A stretch of 64,000 nt of DNA, taken from CBDDHT01 sp965227905. Lineage in GTDB: Bacteria > Pseudomonadota > Alphaproteobacteria > Rhizobiales > Methyloligellaceae. The notes under the pieces were generated by a model. That model was not told where the DNA came from. It did not search any database and saw only the letters and a list, made by a program, of their open reading frames with translations. Shown one piece after another: positions 1 to 9,310 of the stretch (within the stretch, counting starts at the first letter, position 1; each line of letters starts with the position of its first letter). A program made the translations under genes and the position numbers. The stretch is from NCBI GenBank assembly GCA_965227905.1, contig OZ245780.1:2046001-2110000 (forward strand). The letters run 5' to 3'.

Positions 1-1134
1 GCTGTAAAAGGGCCGGATCGGATGGACCATTCCGAAGGTGCCTTCGATGTGACCGTCGAAGGACGGGATCTTCGAGCCGACGACGAAGTTCAGAGTTCCG
101 CCACGCTTCAATCCTTTCGGGAAGATGCCGACCGCCGGCGTCGGCTTGAGGCCGCCCGAGGGCTTCTTCGGCGGCACGATCAGCGCCGTCTGCTGCTTAT
201 CGATTTCGCGAATACGGGCGCGGGCGAAATCCGCATAAAGGCTGTTCGGGAACTTGGCGATGAAGGCGCCGAGGATGGCCTTGCTGGAGGTGCCTGAGAT
301 TGCGCCCCAGGCTTCCCGCGCTGGATCGCGCGACGTCGGCTTCTGATTCGATGTTTGCCGCGGCGGCGATCCGGATGGCTGGGTCTCGAAATAGAAATTG
401 CCGAAGATCGACGACGACTCCCACGGCACTTGCCGTCCGCCCGTCTTGTCGTAAACCTTGGCGCGCACCCGCTTGAAGACTTCCTCGATTTTCAGTCCGG
501 GCTGGACCATCGCATCGGCGAGTGCGGCAGTGTAGGGGCTGTGCGCGCCGTCCCCGTCAGCCGCGACCGTGCCGGGCGCGGTGGAGAAGGCGAGCAGGGA
601 GCCGACGGGCGCATCCATGCGGGCAAGGCCCCGCGACGCCGAGCGGAACGTGCCGCGATAGGGATTGTTGCGGCAGGCATCCAGAATGATCACATTCAGC
701 CGGTTGCCCGCATACTGGACGCCGCTCAGCAGGTCCTGAGAGCTGATGGCCTCGATCTGGATGTCGCCTTCCTTCTCGATCCGAGCATCCACGGGTAGGA
801 GAAAATTCCGGGCCGAGGCCTGCAGCCCATGGCCGGCGAAATAGATCAGGCCGACGGTGTCCTTGCCATAGTTCGTGAGCTTGGACGTGTAGGCTCTGAT
901 GGCCCGCTTCATGGCCTTGTAGCCGAGATTGCGATGCTCCAGGACCTCGAAACCCTGACGGCGCAGGATGGAGGCGATCAGACGAGAATCGTTCTCCGGA
1001 TTGGCGAGCCGCTGCGTGTGCTCATAGTCCGCATTGCCGATGACCAGGGCAACGCGTTTGGCGGCTAAGGCGGGAGCGAGCAGGCCGAACAGAAGCAGCG
1101 CGAAGAATAGGGTAAATACACGCAATCGGTGCAT
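1..1134 (-). CDS. Secreted caspase-domain (C14) protein, apparently fused to a peptide-type solute-binding domain; 3' end outside window
   Basis: The frame starts at ATG 1134 and is open to the window edge (378 codons seen). Residues 1-25 form a signal peptide. A caspase fold follows, with the catalytic pair visible as His102 in FAGHG and Cys154 in LDACRNNP, so it looks active and periplasmic. Around residues 285-315 is a segment ending in AKFPNSLYADFARARI, of the kind common after bacterial caspase domains. From residue 344 the sequence changes to RGGTLNFVVGSKIPSFDGH and then TFGMVHPIRPFY, which reads like the mature start of a family 5 (oligopeptide) extracellular solute-binding protein. 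The caspase call is secure. The fusion is inferred from only about 35 residues because the rest lies outside the window. Confidence 0.85.
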   Translation of the reverse strand, partial: MHRLRVFTLFFALLLFGLLAPALAAKRVALVIGNADYEHTQRLANPENDSRLIASILRRQGFEVLEHRNLGYKAMKRAIRAYTSKLTNYGKDTVGLIYFAGHGLQASARNFLLPVDARIEKEGDIQIEAISSQDLLSGVQYAGNRLNVIILDACRNNPYRGTFRSASRGLARMDAPVGSLLAFSTAPGTVAADGDGAHSPYTAALADAMVQPGLKIEEVFKRVRAKVYDKTGGRQVPWESSSIFGNFYFETQPSGSPPRQTSNQKPTSRDPAREAWGAISGTSSKAILGAFIAKFPNSLYADFARARIREIDKQQTALIVPPKKPSGGLKPTPAVGIFPKGLKRGGTLNFVVGSKIPSFDGHIEGTFGMVHPIRPFYS

Positions 1135-1738
1135 GACCGGTCTCCCAATATAACCGTCGCCCTCGGTCGGCGATTATTGTGGCAGAATAAGTCGTAAAAA
1201 CCAATGCGGATGATGGTGACGATAGGTGCGGTCCGGCGGGATGATGCCGTGGTTTTGAGATCTGGTTTATTTCGCTCACGGCTATTCCGCGCTTTGGCGC
1301 GGGCCTCCGCGGGGGCGGCCTGACCGGCCGGCGCGCGGTCGCGCTTGCCGCGCCACTATGGCGCGGTTGTCTCGGACCGATCTGAGATCGTGCCGTATAG
1401 CATCAGCCAAACACCACGATCTCCCTAGGACACAAGAACAACCGAGCGACTAGCGAGGCAAGGCCAAGCGGCCGCCGCCCGGCCAGGGCGCCCCCGCGGA
1501 GGCCCGCGCCAAAGCGCGGAATAGCCGTGAGCGAAATAAACTCAGATGGTCCAGCCAATCACTCATTCTACCGGACAGCACCGACCCATTTCCACGATGC
1601 CTGATCGCATCAAGGACAAGCCGCGGGCTGCAAATTTCCTCACATTCTCCCGTATTCATGCGATACACCCCTCCGTCGACAGAATGTGCTACTCCAGCGC
1701 ACCGCAATCAGGCGGCAGAATTCCGAAAGCAAAGAATA
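1135..1738. other. Intergenic region with a large palindrome
   Basis: No gene is supported between the caspase start and the helicase start. The main content is the inverted repeat listed separately (1265-1541). Reading frames here overlap the palindrome in both directions and look like by-products of its GC-rich arms. Confidence 0.6.
1265..1541. repeat. 277-bp near-palindrome with perfect 53-bp outer arms
   Basis: Bases 1265-1317 are the exact reverse complement of 1489-1541. The inner part continues as an imperfect inverted repeat: GC-rich stretches at about 1318-1370 match 1434-1488 with small differences, and agatcgtg near 1385 pairs with cacgatct near 1416. The whole block could fold into one long hairpin with a short central loop. 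It sits between divergently transcribed genes. It may be a fold-back miniature element or a structured RNA; the sequence does not decide. Confidence 0.85.
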
Positions 1739-3622
1739 ATGAACATCGAGGGCGTCATCCCAGCGCTTGGTCAGGCGTTGATCGAGCGCGGTTACACAGA
1801 GCTGACCCCTGTGCAAAAGGCCGTGGTCGCCGCCGAACTTGGCGATGCGGACGCCCTGGTATCCGCCCAGACGGGTTCGGGAAAGACCGTCGCATACGGT
1901 ATTGCGCTGGGCCCGACACTGCTTGGCGATGAAAACCGCTTTTCCAGATGCAGTGCACCGCTGGCATTGATCGTTGCGCCGACGCGCGAACTGGCCCTTC
2001 AGATCAAGCGGGAGTTGGACTGGCTCTACAAAGAAACAGGCGCCGTCGTGGCCTCCTGTGTCGGAGGCATGGACATGCGCGCCGAGCGCCGCGCCCTCAT
2101 GCGGGGCAGCCACATCGTTGTTGGTACGCCGGGACGCCTGCGCGACCACCTCCAGCGCAATTCGCTTGTCACAAGGAACCTCAAGGCCGTGGTCCTGGAT
2201 GAGGCGGACGAGATGCTGGATCTCGGTTTCCGGGACGATCTCGAATTCATTCTCGAGGCAACGCCCCCTGAGCGGCGCACCCTGCTGTTCTCGGCAACGA
2301 TCCCCCGCACCATCGCCAATCTCGCGCGGAAATACCAACGTGATGCGATCCGGATCGAATCCACCGGCGAAGCCAAGCAGCATCTCGACATCGCCTATCG
2401 CGCTCTCGCGGTTGCGGCAGGCGAGAAGGAAAACGCCATCATCAATGTGTTGCGTTTTTATGAGGCCAAGAACGCGCTTGTCTTCTGCAACACCCGGGCG
2501 GCCGTCAATCACATGACAGCGCGGTTCAACAATCGTGGTTTTTCCGTCGTCGCATTGTCGGGCGAGCTAAGCCAGGAGGTGCGGACCCAGGCGCTGCAGG
2601 CCCTGCGCAGCGGACGAGCCCGCGTCTGCATTGCAACGGACGTCGCCGCCCGCGGCCTCGATCTCCCGGACCTTGAATTGGTGATCCATGCAGATCTTCC
2701 CACCAACCCCGACACCTTACTGCATCGCAGTGGCCGGACGGGGCGGGCAGGGCGCAAGGGTATCAGCGCCTTGATCGTGCTGCCGCGGGATCGGCGGCGG
2801 ACCGAGCGTCTCTTGAGGTCAGCGAAAATCGAAGCCACTTGGGCGCCGCCTCCATCCGCTGATGAAGTCACGCAAAAGGATGACGAACGCCTCCTGGCCG
2901 ACGCCGTGCTGACCGAGGCGGCACAAGAGGGCGAACAGGATATCATCGCCAGGCTTTTGGCGCAGCAAAGCTCCGAGGAATTAGCGGCGGCATTCGTGCG
3001 CCTCTATCGTGCGGGCAAGTCCTCGCCTGAAGAACTCGCTGTGGTCGACCCCCGCCAACCCCGAGACCGCCGCGCAACGAAGGAACGCACGCAGAAGAAG
3101 AAGCGCCAGCAGGGTTTTGCCAGCAGTGTCTGGTTTTCTCTCTCCGTGGGCAGCAAGCACAATGCCGAGCCGCGCTGGCTCATTCCCGTCTTGTGCAAGG
3201 CGGGCAACATCACGAACCGCGAAATCGGCGCCATCAAGGTCCACGGCGCCGAGACCCACGTCGAACTCAATGCGGACTGCGCGGATCAGTTTCAGGCGGA
3301 CCTCGGCCCGAGCCGAAAACTGGAAAAGGGCATCACCGCGACACGCTTGGACGGCGTCCCGACGGCCCCGATTGAACCGCCCAAGCCTACCAAGTCGCCG
3401 GTTCCACGCGCCAAGTCTGAGGAACCGGTAGCGCCGGAGGCCCGGAAACCAAACCGCAGGGAGCGACGCCTGGCAATGTTCGGACCGCCCCGCCAAGACG
3501 ATGATGCTTCGGGCAGCACGCCTCAGACAAAGCCGAAATCCGATGCGAAACGCCCCTCAAAGAAGAAGAAGGGCAAGAAAAAAACCGGTAAGTCGAAGGC
3601 AGCAGACGCGACGCGGAAATGA
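1739..3622 (+). CDS. DEAD-box ATP-dependent RNA helicase with C-terminal DbpA/CsdA-like RNA-binding domain
   Basis: Cytoplasmic RNA helicase of 627 residues that unwinds structured RNA, probably in ribosome assembly or cold adaptation. Walker A AQTGSGKT is at residues 43-50, followed by PTREL, VLDEADEMLD (the DEAD box), the SAT motif, and ARGLDLPD with HRSGRTGRAG. After the helicase core comes a segment beginning WFSLSVGSKHNAEPRW that fits the RNA-recognition-like domain of the DbpA/CsdA family, then a lysine-rich tail (KKKKGKKK). The start at MNIEG was chosen because helicases of this family begin just before the Q-motif region; an upstream in-frame ATG at 1658 would add 27 residues with no helicase similarity. 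Confidence 0.95.
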   Translation: MNIEGVIPALGQALIERGYTELTPVQKAVVAAELGDADALVSAQTGSGKTVAYGIALGPTLLGDENRFSRCSAPLALIVAPTRELALQIKRELDWLYKETGAVVASCVGGMDMRAERRALMRGSHIVVGTPGRLRDHLQRNSLVTRNLKAVVLDEADEMLDLGFRDDLEFILEATPPERRTLLFSATIPRTIANLARKYQRDAIRIESTGEAKQHLDIAYRALAVAAGEKENAIINVLRFYEAKNALVFCNTRAAVNHMTARFNNRGFSVVALSGELSQEVRTQALQALRSGRARVCIATDVAARGLDLPDLELVIHADLPTNPDTLLHRSGRTGRAGRKGISALIVLPRDRRRTERLLRSAKIEATWAPPPSADEVTQKDDERLLADAVLTEAAQEGEQDIIARLLAQQSSEELAAAFVRLYRAGKSSPEELAVVDPRQPRDRRATKERTQKKKRQQGFASSVWFSLSVGSKHNAEPRWLIPVLCKAGNITNREIGAIKVHGAETHVELNADCADQFQADLGPSRKLEKGITATRLDGVPTAPIEPPKPTKSPVPRAKSEEPVAPEARKPNRRERRLAMFGPPRQDDDASGSTPQTKPKSDAKRPSKKKKGKKKTGKSKAADATRK

Positions 3623-3677
3623 GAGCGCATACGTCCGCACCAGGGATAATCGGATTGTCGGTCAGTCCAGAAATCCG

Positions 3678-3905
3678 CTACCCGGCCAGTTTCTCGTAAA
3701 GCCGGTCGAAGCGCGCATGGCTGGCTTGATAGGCGTTCATGACGTGAGCGCGCGTTTTGTTGTTTCGACGCTTCTCAAGCAGATCACCAATCGCCTCTTC
3801 AACCAGAGTCTGAATCTGGTGGCCTTCTTCACAGGCCAAGGCGCGCAAAGCCTTGAGCAAATCGTCTCGCACGTGGGTTGCGAATTTCAGGCGTGTCGTA
3901 GGCAT
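3678..3905 (-). CDS. Small ribbon-helix-helix-like protein
   Basis: A 75-residue protein. RLKFATHVRDDLLKALRALA followed by a helix ending in LVEEAIGDLLEKRR has the beta-strand then two-helix layout of CopG/Arc-type DNA-binding proteins, so a small repressor or an antitoxin-like protein is possible. No partner toxin gene is seen beside it. It is convergent with the helicase gene. Start chosen at MPTTRLKF, because the strand begins right after it; upstream starts add a poorly structured tail. Confidence 0.6.
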   Translation of the reverse strand: MPTTRLKFATHVRDDLLKALRALACEEGHQIQTLVEEAIGDLLEKRRNNKTRAHVMNAYQASHARFDRLYEKLAG

Positions 3906-4048
3906 ATGAGCCACTATCATTCGAGATGAAGTCCATCTTCTTTTGTCAGCATATGTCAGAGAGTGTAAAATGAACGCGCTCAAAACCATTGGATAACTGA
4001 AAAGATCTGATGTCGTGATTGATGCGACATTTATGAATCACCAACCTA

Positions 4049-4408
4049 ATGTTCCACGCACCGAAAGATCTCTATCACCGCATCTTTCATCATCGACAGT
4101 GGCTCCTGGACAAGTTGGATGAGCGAATTATCGACCTTGTCTGGGACCTGTCACGCGATCCGAAAATAACGGATGACGACGGCTCGGACGAAGCATTTGT
4201 GGAAGCCGTCCTGAGCGATATTGGCCCCGATCGCGCCGGGCTTTCAGAAGACGAACTGAGGGCAAGGATCTTTGAGACCATAGAGAATTTTGCGGAATTC
4301 TGGCTGAGCATGACGATCACGACAAAACGCGACGATGGCTCTGAGAGAGTTTTGGCCGTCGACCCGGACACATTGGAACTGGTTGATAAGGTCGACGGTT
4401 CCGATTGA
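4049..4408 (+). CDS. Conserved-looking hypothetical acidic protein
   Basis: 119 residues, rich in Asp and Glu, with predicted helices (LLDKLDERIIDLVWDLS and IFETIENFAEFWLSMTI) and no membrane segment. An in-frame stop 13 bases upstream leaves ATG 4049 as the only reasonable start. It lies between the RHH gene (divergent) and the caspase-cyclophilin gene (convergent, 21 bases between stops). No family recognised. Confidence 0.55.
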   Translation: MFHAPKDLYHRIFHHRQWLLDKLDERIIDLVWDLSRDPKITDDDGSDEAFVEAVLSDIGPDRAGLSEDELRARIFETIENFAEFWLSMTITTKRDDGSERVLAVDPDTLELVDKVDGSD

Positions 4409-4429
4409 TGGGCCTTCCCTCGTCGATCC

Positions 4430-5806
4430 TCAGCGGGCGGTGTTCATGACCGAGTGGTCCTTTGCGTCGGCCGCCACCTGGAGCTTCACGATGATGTCGG
4501 GGTTCTTCGCGCGTCCCGCTGGCCCGCTTCCTTTTTTGATCTTGTCGATATGCCCCATGCCGCGGATGACCTGGCCCCATACGGTATACTGGCCATTGAG
4601 AAAGGGCGTGGCCTTGAATGTGATGAAGAACTGGCTGTTGGCCGAATTCGGATCGCGGGCGCGCGCAGCCCCGACGGTTCCCCGCTTGTAGGGCTCCTTG
4701 GAGAATTCCGCCTGCAGATCGGGATAGCGCGATTGACCGGTTCCATCTCCCTTTGGATCACCGGTCTGGGCCATGAAATTCTTGATCACGCGATGGAATG
4801 TCAAACCGTCATAAAACCCTTCACGAACGAGCTTCTTGACGCGTGCGACATGCTTCGGTGCGAGGTCAGGCCGCAGCTTGATTACCACGCGCCCGTATTT
4901 CGTATCGAGATATAGAAGGTTCTCGCGTTCCTTGGCCTTTGCTGTCGGCACCGGTTTCGTGCGCTCGACCGGCTCCGGTTCAGGCACGGGTCTCGTCAGA
5001 TCGCCGCCGCCTTTATGCAGGACAATTTCGCCGATGATCTGATCATAGTAGGCAGGCTGCTGGATGTGCCGCACCGTGGCCGCAAGATTGCTCACCTGCT
5101 GCTGCACGCGCTTTGCAAGAATGACGTGGCTCAAGCCCGGTGTCTGAAGCAGCGGGATCAGTTTTCGCGTAAAGACGGAATTGGGGTTGGGATCGGTATC
5201 CGACAAGCGGTCGAGCGCCATCTGACCCGTACCTGCCGAAAACAGCACGAAGACACCGGACGGAGCCGCGACACGGGTCAGCCCGCGCGTTCCGCCGATG
5301 CTGCGCACGCCCGTGGCCGCGAAGGGATTGTCACGGCAGGCGTCGAGCACAAAGAAGGTCGCCGCGGCGCCCCGGCGCTGTACCCGTGCGACGAGCGAGC
5401 TCACCGCATAGCCTTCGTCCCGGACGAGATCGTCCTCTCCGGTACCCGGCTTCGGCATGTCGGACGGGATCAGGTAGTTCTCCGCGCCGATGGCAACGCC
5501 GTGGCCGGCAAAGAACAGGAAGGCCTGGTCGCCCGGCGCGATGGAGGACGTGAAGGCCGCGAGCTTTCGGTTCATCTGGCGACGCGTCAGATCCGTTCCA
5601 AGGAAGACCTTGAACCCGATGCCCTCCAGAGACCGGGCAACAGCCTTGGCGTCATTCACGGCCTTTTGCAGGACGGGCAGGCTCGAGTAGGCGTTGTTTC
5701 CGATGACCAGGGCAATACGCTTGGCCGCCGCGACATCGGCACTGCCGAAGCCCGCAATCAGGACCAGACAAGCCAGCGTCGCGAGCGATGTCCCGATACG
5801 TCTCAT
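4430..5806 (-). CDS. Secreted caspase-domain protein fused to a cyclophilin-type peptidyl-prolyl isomerase
   Basis: 458 residues. Residues 1-28 are a signal peptide. A C14 caspase domain covers about 29-255, with catalytic His102 (FFAGHG) and Cys157 (FVLDACRDNPF). A proline-rich linker (VPEPEPVERTKPVP) leads into a cyclophilin domain from about residue 295, recognisable by GLTFHRVIKNFMAQTGDP and NSANSQFFITF, the active-site loops of bacterial PpiA/PpiB enzymes. Both halves keep their key residues, so the protein probably works in the periplasm as a protease linked to a proline isomerase. It is the second secreted caspase protein within 6 kb. The domain calls are firm; the combined role is inference. 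Confidence 0.92.
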   Translation of the reverse strand: MRRIGTSLATLACLVLIAGFGSADVAAAKRIALVIGNNAYSSLPVLQKAVNDAKAVARSLEGIGFKVFLGTDLTRRQMNRKLAAFTSSIAPGDQAFLFFAGHGVAIGAENYLIPSDMPKPGTGEDDLVRDEGYAVSSLVARVQRRGAAATFFVLDACRDNPFAATGVRSIGGTRGLTRVAAPSGVFVLFSAGTGQMALDRLSDTDPNPNSVFTRKLIPLLQTPGLSHVILAKRVQQQVSNLAATVRHIQQPAYYDQIIGEIVLHKGGGDLTRPVPEPEPVERTKPVPTAKAKERENLLYLDTKYGRVVIKLRPDLAPKHVARVKKLVREGFYDGLTFHRVIKNFMAQTGDPKGDGTGQSRYPDLQAEFSKEPYKRGTVGAARARDPNSANSQFFITFKATPFLNGQYTVWGQVIRGMGHIDKIKKGSGPAGRAKNPDIIVKLQVAADAKDHSVMNTAR

Positions 5807-5965
5807 GGATGATGTCCTTCGTTTGGTTGGATCCGGTACGCCTGGGCAGGATAACAGGCCGCGACGGGAGGCAAAGTCTATCGGCGCAAGTGGCGCTTGG
5901 TTCTCTTTTGTTTAGCATCTTTGAACCGGCATTCCTTAATTGGAGTGACTTCGAGAAGGATAGGG

Positions 5966-6803
5966 CCTGTTGAGTATCAGGATTCCCAAATCATCTGATC
6001 TGCGATTCAAGCTTCTTTTTGGAGGAGGTTTTGATGAATGACGACCGCGGCGTGATCACGGAGCGCATGTGGGCTTTTTGTGAGACCGCATTGCCTTGGC
6101 AAGAAGGCGGATCCTGGTCGCACTGGGAGCGACCCGCGCGCGTTCATGGAGGCTGTGTTGTGCGCTGCTCGTACAGGCAGCCTTTGGCACGAATTGCGTG
6201 AGCGGTTTGGCAAATGGAACACGGTCATCAAGCGCTTCCGCGAATTGGTCAAGCGTGTTGTTCTTCGCCGGATTTTCGATGCTTTATCGCAAGAGCCAGA
6301 CATGGAATACGCAATGATCGATGACACGATCGTCAAGATCCACCGTCGCGGTCAGTGAGCAAAAGGGGACTCAAAGCCAGGCTATAGATAAATCCAAGGG
6401 CGGATTGACGACCGAGACCCTGGCCCAGACGGATGCGTTGGGGAACCTGGTTCGCTTCGAACTCTCGCCTGGATACCGTTACGATACGGTTGGCGTTGCG
6501 CCTTTGATCAGGGATATTGCAATTGTTGGTCTGATTGCCGACACGGCCTTCGACAGCAACTGTATCATCAAATATCTCAAGGAACGTGGTGCGACGATCT
6601 GCATCTAACAGCACCCGCAGCGCTTACAAAAAAATAGACATCGATCATGACGGCTACAAATAGCGCCGTCTCATCGAGAATTTCTTCGTCAAACTCAAGG
6701 AGTTCAAGCGCATCGCAATGTACTCCAAAAAAACAGATTAAAACATCAGTGCTGCGATCTACCTTGCCACCGCCGCCATCAACGCACGGTGATACTCAAC
6801 ATA
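5966..6803 (+). mobile_element. Decayed IS5-family element (IS427-like group)
   Basis: A short inverted repeat, tgttgagtatca at 5968-5979 and its complement at 6790-6801, brackets a broken transposase. The length of about 0.84 kb and the two-frame layout fit IS427-type elements. Several frameshifts and stops show it is dead. It marks the border between GC-rich sequence and the AT-rich module at 6.96-9.1 kb. Confidence 0.8.
6034..6795 (+). pseudogene. IS5-family transposase, frameshifted remnant
   Basis: The N-terminal piece reads ITERMWAFCE in one frame, then shifts to GKKADPGRTGSDPRAFMEAV and FGKWNTVIKRFREL with the first DDE Asp in YAMIDDTIVKIHRRGQ. A second frame shift near 6350 gives SKGGLTTETLAQTDALGNLV with RYDTVGVAPLI. 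The C-terminal part survives only as scraps such as LIENFFVKLKEFKRIAM and AAINAR with stops between. Only the middle switch could reflect the programmed frameshift normal in this group; the others are damage. Confidence 0.85.
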
Positions 6804-6962
6804 CCCAAAAACGATTGACGCTACGTGTTTTTGAATCGGATATCCAAAAAACGCTGCCAATAGAATGGTTATCCAAGAGAATATCTTCTTCCACAAATAA
6901 TTTTCCATTCCTCAGTGCCTGTTATTGTAATAAAATTCTAAAAACCGATTCTGGAGGGTCGC

Positions 6963-8519
6963 ATGAGTAATAATACGGCGTTTGAACAACTGTTCAGCCC
7001 TACGTTTCCAGTTGGTCCGATATCAGCACCTCCGATCACTGCAGATCCGGAAATACAACGTTTAGTTTTTGACGAACACAATGAATTATATGAATCTATG
7101 AATCATGGTATTACACTCTTAGTTGGGAGAAAAGGGTCTGGAAAAACATCATTATTAAACAGTGTGTCTTTAACTGAGAATGGTCCGATAATAATTGCTC
7201 TCGACTCAGGAGAAAGTGCAGATATTTTCACTCGTATTGTGGACGAAATAGACGCGCTATCATCGGATACGGCCCTGGTAGAGCAGGTTTCAAAACTGTG
7301 GGAAGTGGTAATTTGGGGGGTTGTGTTTCGTTTTATTAATGAAAAAATTAGAGATGAATTGCTTCATGACTATCTCGATGGATTCTCTATTCTAGAATTT
7401 GACGGCCTTCCATATGAAATAATTGACCGGCAAATTGCTGTACTGAAGGAATTCCCTCCCTCAGCAAGACCCGTAGCACAAAAAGTCCGGTATACCAAAG
7501 TGAACGGCATCACTTTTATGGAGGCAAAAAATCGTGCGATACAGTTGTTCCACAAGAATAATATAAATGCATTTGTTTTAATCGACTCTCTCGAAGATTA
7601 TGCACTCCATAAATTTGAAAATTCCATGGCGCTTTCGGGCCTGTTGAAGTTTCTAGGAGATGCTACGGCGGAGCGTACTCCCTGCATAATTCGCTGTTGC
7701 ATTCCTGCTGAAAAATACCATTTGTTGATGTCTATTTCATCAAATCCCATCAAAGATTTCCAAGGTCATATATTGCTGCATTGGGATGCTGGAGATTTGG
7801 TTAAAATATGTGCTAAACGCTACGCAGCCTATTTGAAATATTACGAACCGGATTTTTTCGACAAAGAAATATCCTATCTAGATTTGGAAAAACGTAAAAA
7901 CGCTTTCAGATTTTGGGATAAATTTTTTCCCTTGGAGATAATTAACAGAAATAAAATTTCAGAAAAACCTGTTGCTTATATATTGCGACATACTCAGCTC
8001 TTGCCGCGACATTTTATTCTCATAATGACGCAAATACTTAGGAGAAGCATAAAGATAGATAAGTCGCCATTTAAAGTATCTGAACGACATATCGTCGATG
8101 GTGTATTTGAGGCAGAAAATGAAATAAGAGCGCAAATACTAGAGGCTTATCAAGCGCCAATTCATATTGCTTCCGACGCATGCAAGCAATTTCTACCAGA
8201 GCTCAAAACTCACTTTACGTGGGATGATTTCGATGCGGTTGCTGCTAAGCGTAGCGGTGTGCTGCGCGCAGTGGATAAAATCGAGATACTCGAAGCGTTA
8301 ATTGAGATTGGAGCAGTTGGTCGTCATGTTACTGAAACCGGATGTTACGAAATCGCTTCTTATGAATACATGATGCCTCATCGATTGATCACATCACATC
8401 GTGATACTTTTTGTATCCACCCTGTTTTTACAGAGACATATAGTGCTAATTCGAAATACGAAGGCGCTAAACCGATATATACATACTGGTCCGAAAATGT
8501 TCCCGATGAGCTGATCTAG
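6963..8519 (+). CDS. AT-rich P-loop ATPase, possible defence or mobile-element protein
   Basis: 518 residues. Walker A GRKGSGKTS is at residues 55-63 and a Walker B-like stretch FVLIDSLEDY lies near residue 205. The N-terminus and the layout recall large single-domain P-loop ATPases such as the Sll1717-like or KAP-related groups, but I cannot place it firmly. The C-terminal third has no motif I recognise. Base composition is much more AT-rich than the flanking genes, which points to recent transfer. It is followed after 14 bases by another AT-rich gene (8534-9100), probably co-transcribed. ATP hydrolysis is likely; substrate unknown. Confidence 0.75.
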   Translation: MSNNTAFEQLFSPTFPVGPISAPPITADPEIQRLVFDEHNELYESMNHGITLLVGRKGSGKTSLLNSVSLTENGPIIIALDSGESADIFTRIVDEIDALSSDTALVEQVSKLWEVVIWGVVFRFINEKIRDELLHDYLDGFSILEFDGLPYEIIDRQIAVLKEFPPSARPVAQKVRYTKVNGITFMEAKNRAIQLFHKNNINAFVLIDSLEDYALHKFENSMALSGLLKFLGDATAERTPCIIRCCIPAEKYHLLMSISSNPIKDFQGHILLHWDAGDLVKICAKRYAAYLKYYEPDFFDKEISYLDLEKRKNAFRFWDKFFPLEIINRNKISEKPVAYILRHTQLLPRHFILIMTQILRRSIKIDKSPFKVSERHIVDGVFEAENEIRAQILEAYQAPIHIASDACKQFLPELKTHFTWDDFDAVAAKRSGVLRAVDKIEILEALIEIGAVGRHVTETGCYEIASYEYMMPHRLITSHRDTFCIHPVFTETYSANSKYEGAKPIYTYWSENVPDELI

Positions 8520-8533
8520 GCAGGGCTTTCCCT

Positions 8534-9100
8534 ATGGTCAGGAGGGAGGCGCCAAAGAAATCGACCGCAAAGATCAAGGAGCCGAGATTTTCAGAGGTCG
8601 GCAATGTAGAGCATATTATACTATTCTTTATAAATGTATTTTGTGTAGAAATACAAGGATTGCTACATGATAAAAAAAACTCAGGACCCTCGAGGGCTGA
8701 TGCGGATATTGTTCGAGAATTCATTATATATACACGCCATCGAGCAGCTATTTTAGGAGATGTTTGGTGGTTCAACACAATAAGATTCGAGACGACAATA
8801 CAGCAGAGAATTGGAAAATTGCTGATCTTGTTCGAAAGATGGGACGCCGTGCGTGGTAGAGGTGCACAGTATGAGCGCAAACGTGTTCAGATCGCCAATA
8901 AAATTACGAAGCAAGTTGGAAAATTGGGTAGAACATATAGAATTAACAGCCATATTTTGAAAAACGATATGGACCTGAAGCAAATGGAGGGGGATATAGA
9001 ATATTTTGTTGCTTTGCGAGGGCTAGGATTACCTGCTTTAAAAAATGCCGTATCGTCATCGATTGGTGAAATATTTCGCAATATTAGGGATAAGAAATAG
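8534..9100 (+). CDS. AT-rich hypothetical protein, partner of the ATPase
   Basis: 188 residues, basic and mostly helical, with no recognised motif. The N-terminus has a hydrophobic patch (HIILFFINVFCVEI) and the C-terminus ends in RNIRDKK. It sits 14 bases after the P-loop ATPase and shares its low GC, so the two probably form one transferred unit. The start shown has no strong ribosome site; internal starts are possible. Confidence 0.55.
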   Translation: MVRREAPKKSTAKIKEPRFSEVGNVEHIILFFINVFCVEIQGLLHDKKNSGPSRADADIVREFIIYTRHRAAILGDVWWFNTIRFETTIQQRIGKLLILFERWDAVRGRGAQYERKRVQIANKITKQVGKLGRTYRINSHILKNDMDLKQMEGDIEYFVALRGLGLPALKNAVSSSIGEIFRNIRDKK

Positions 9101-9310
9101 AAAAATCAGTGTTTCTGCCCAATTTTGCGCGTAATTGGAGATGTGGTGATGTAAAATATATGTGTTGATATAGCTAGAAATTTATCGTAGAATTATCGTA
9201 TTAGCGTAATGGATACTCAAATATACTGTGTGGGCAGGTGCGGCTCGTTTTGTTGATGCAGTTGCACAAGTTGTATTTATGGGTCTAAACCACTGTCAAC
9301 GCAATACGAT

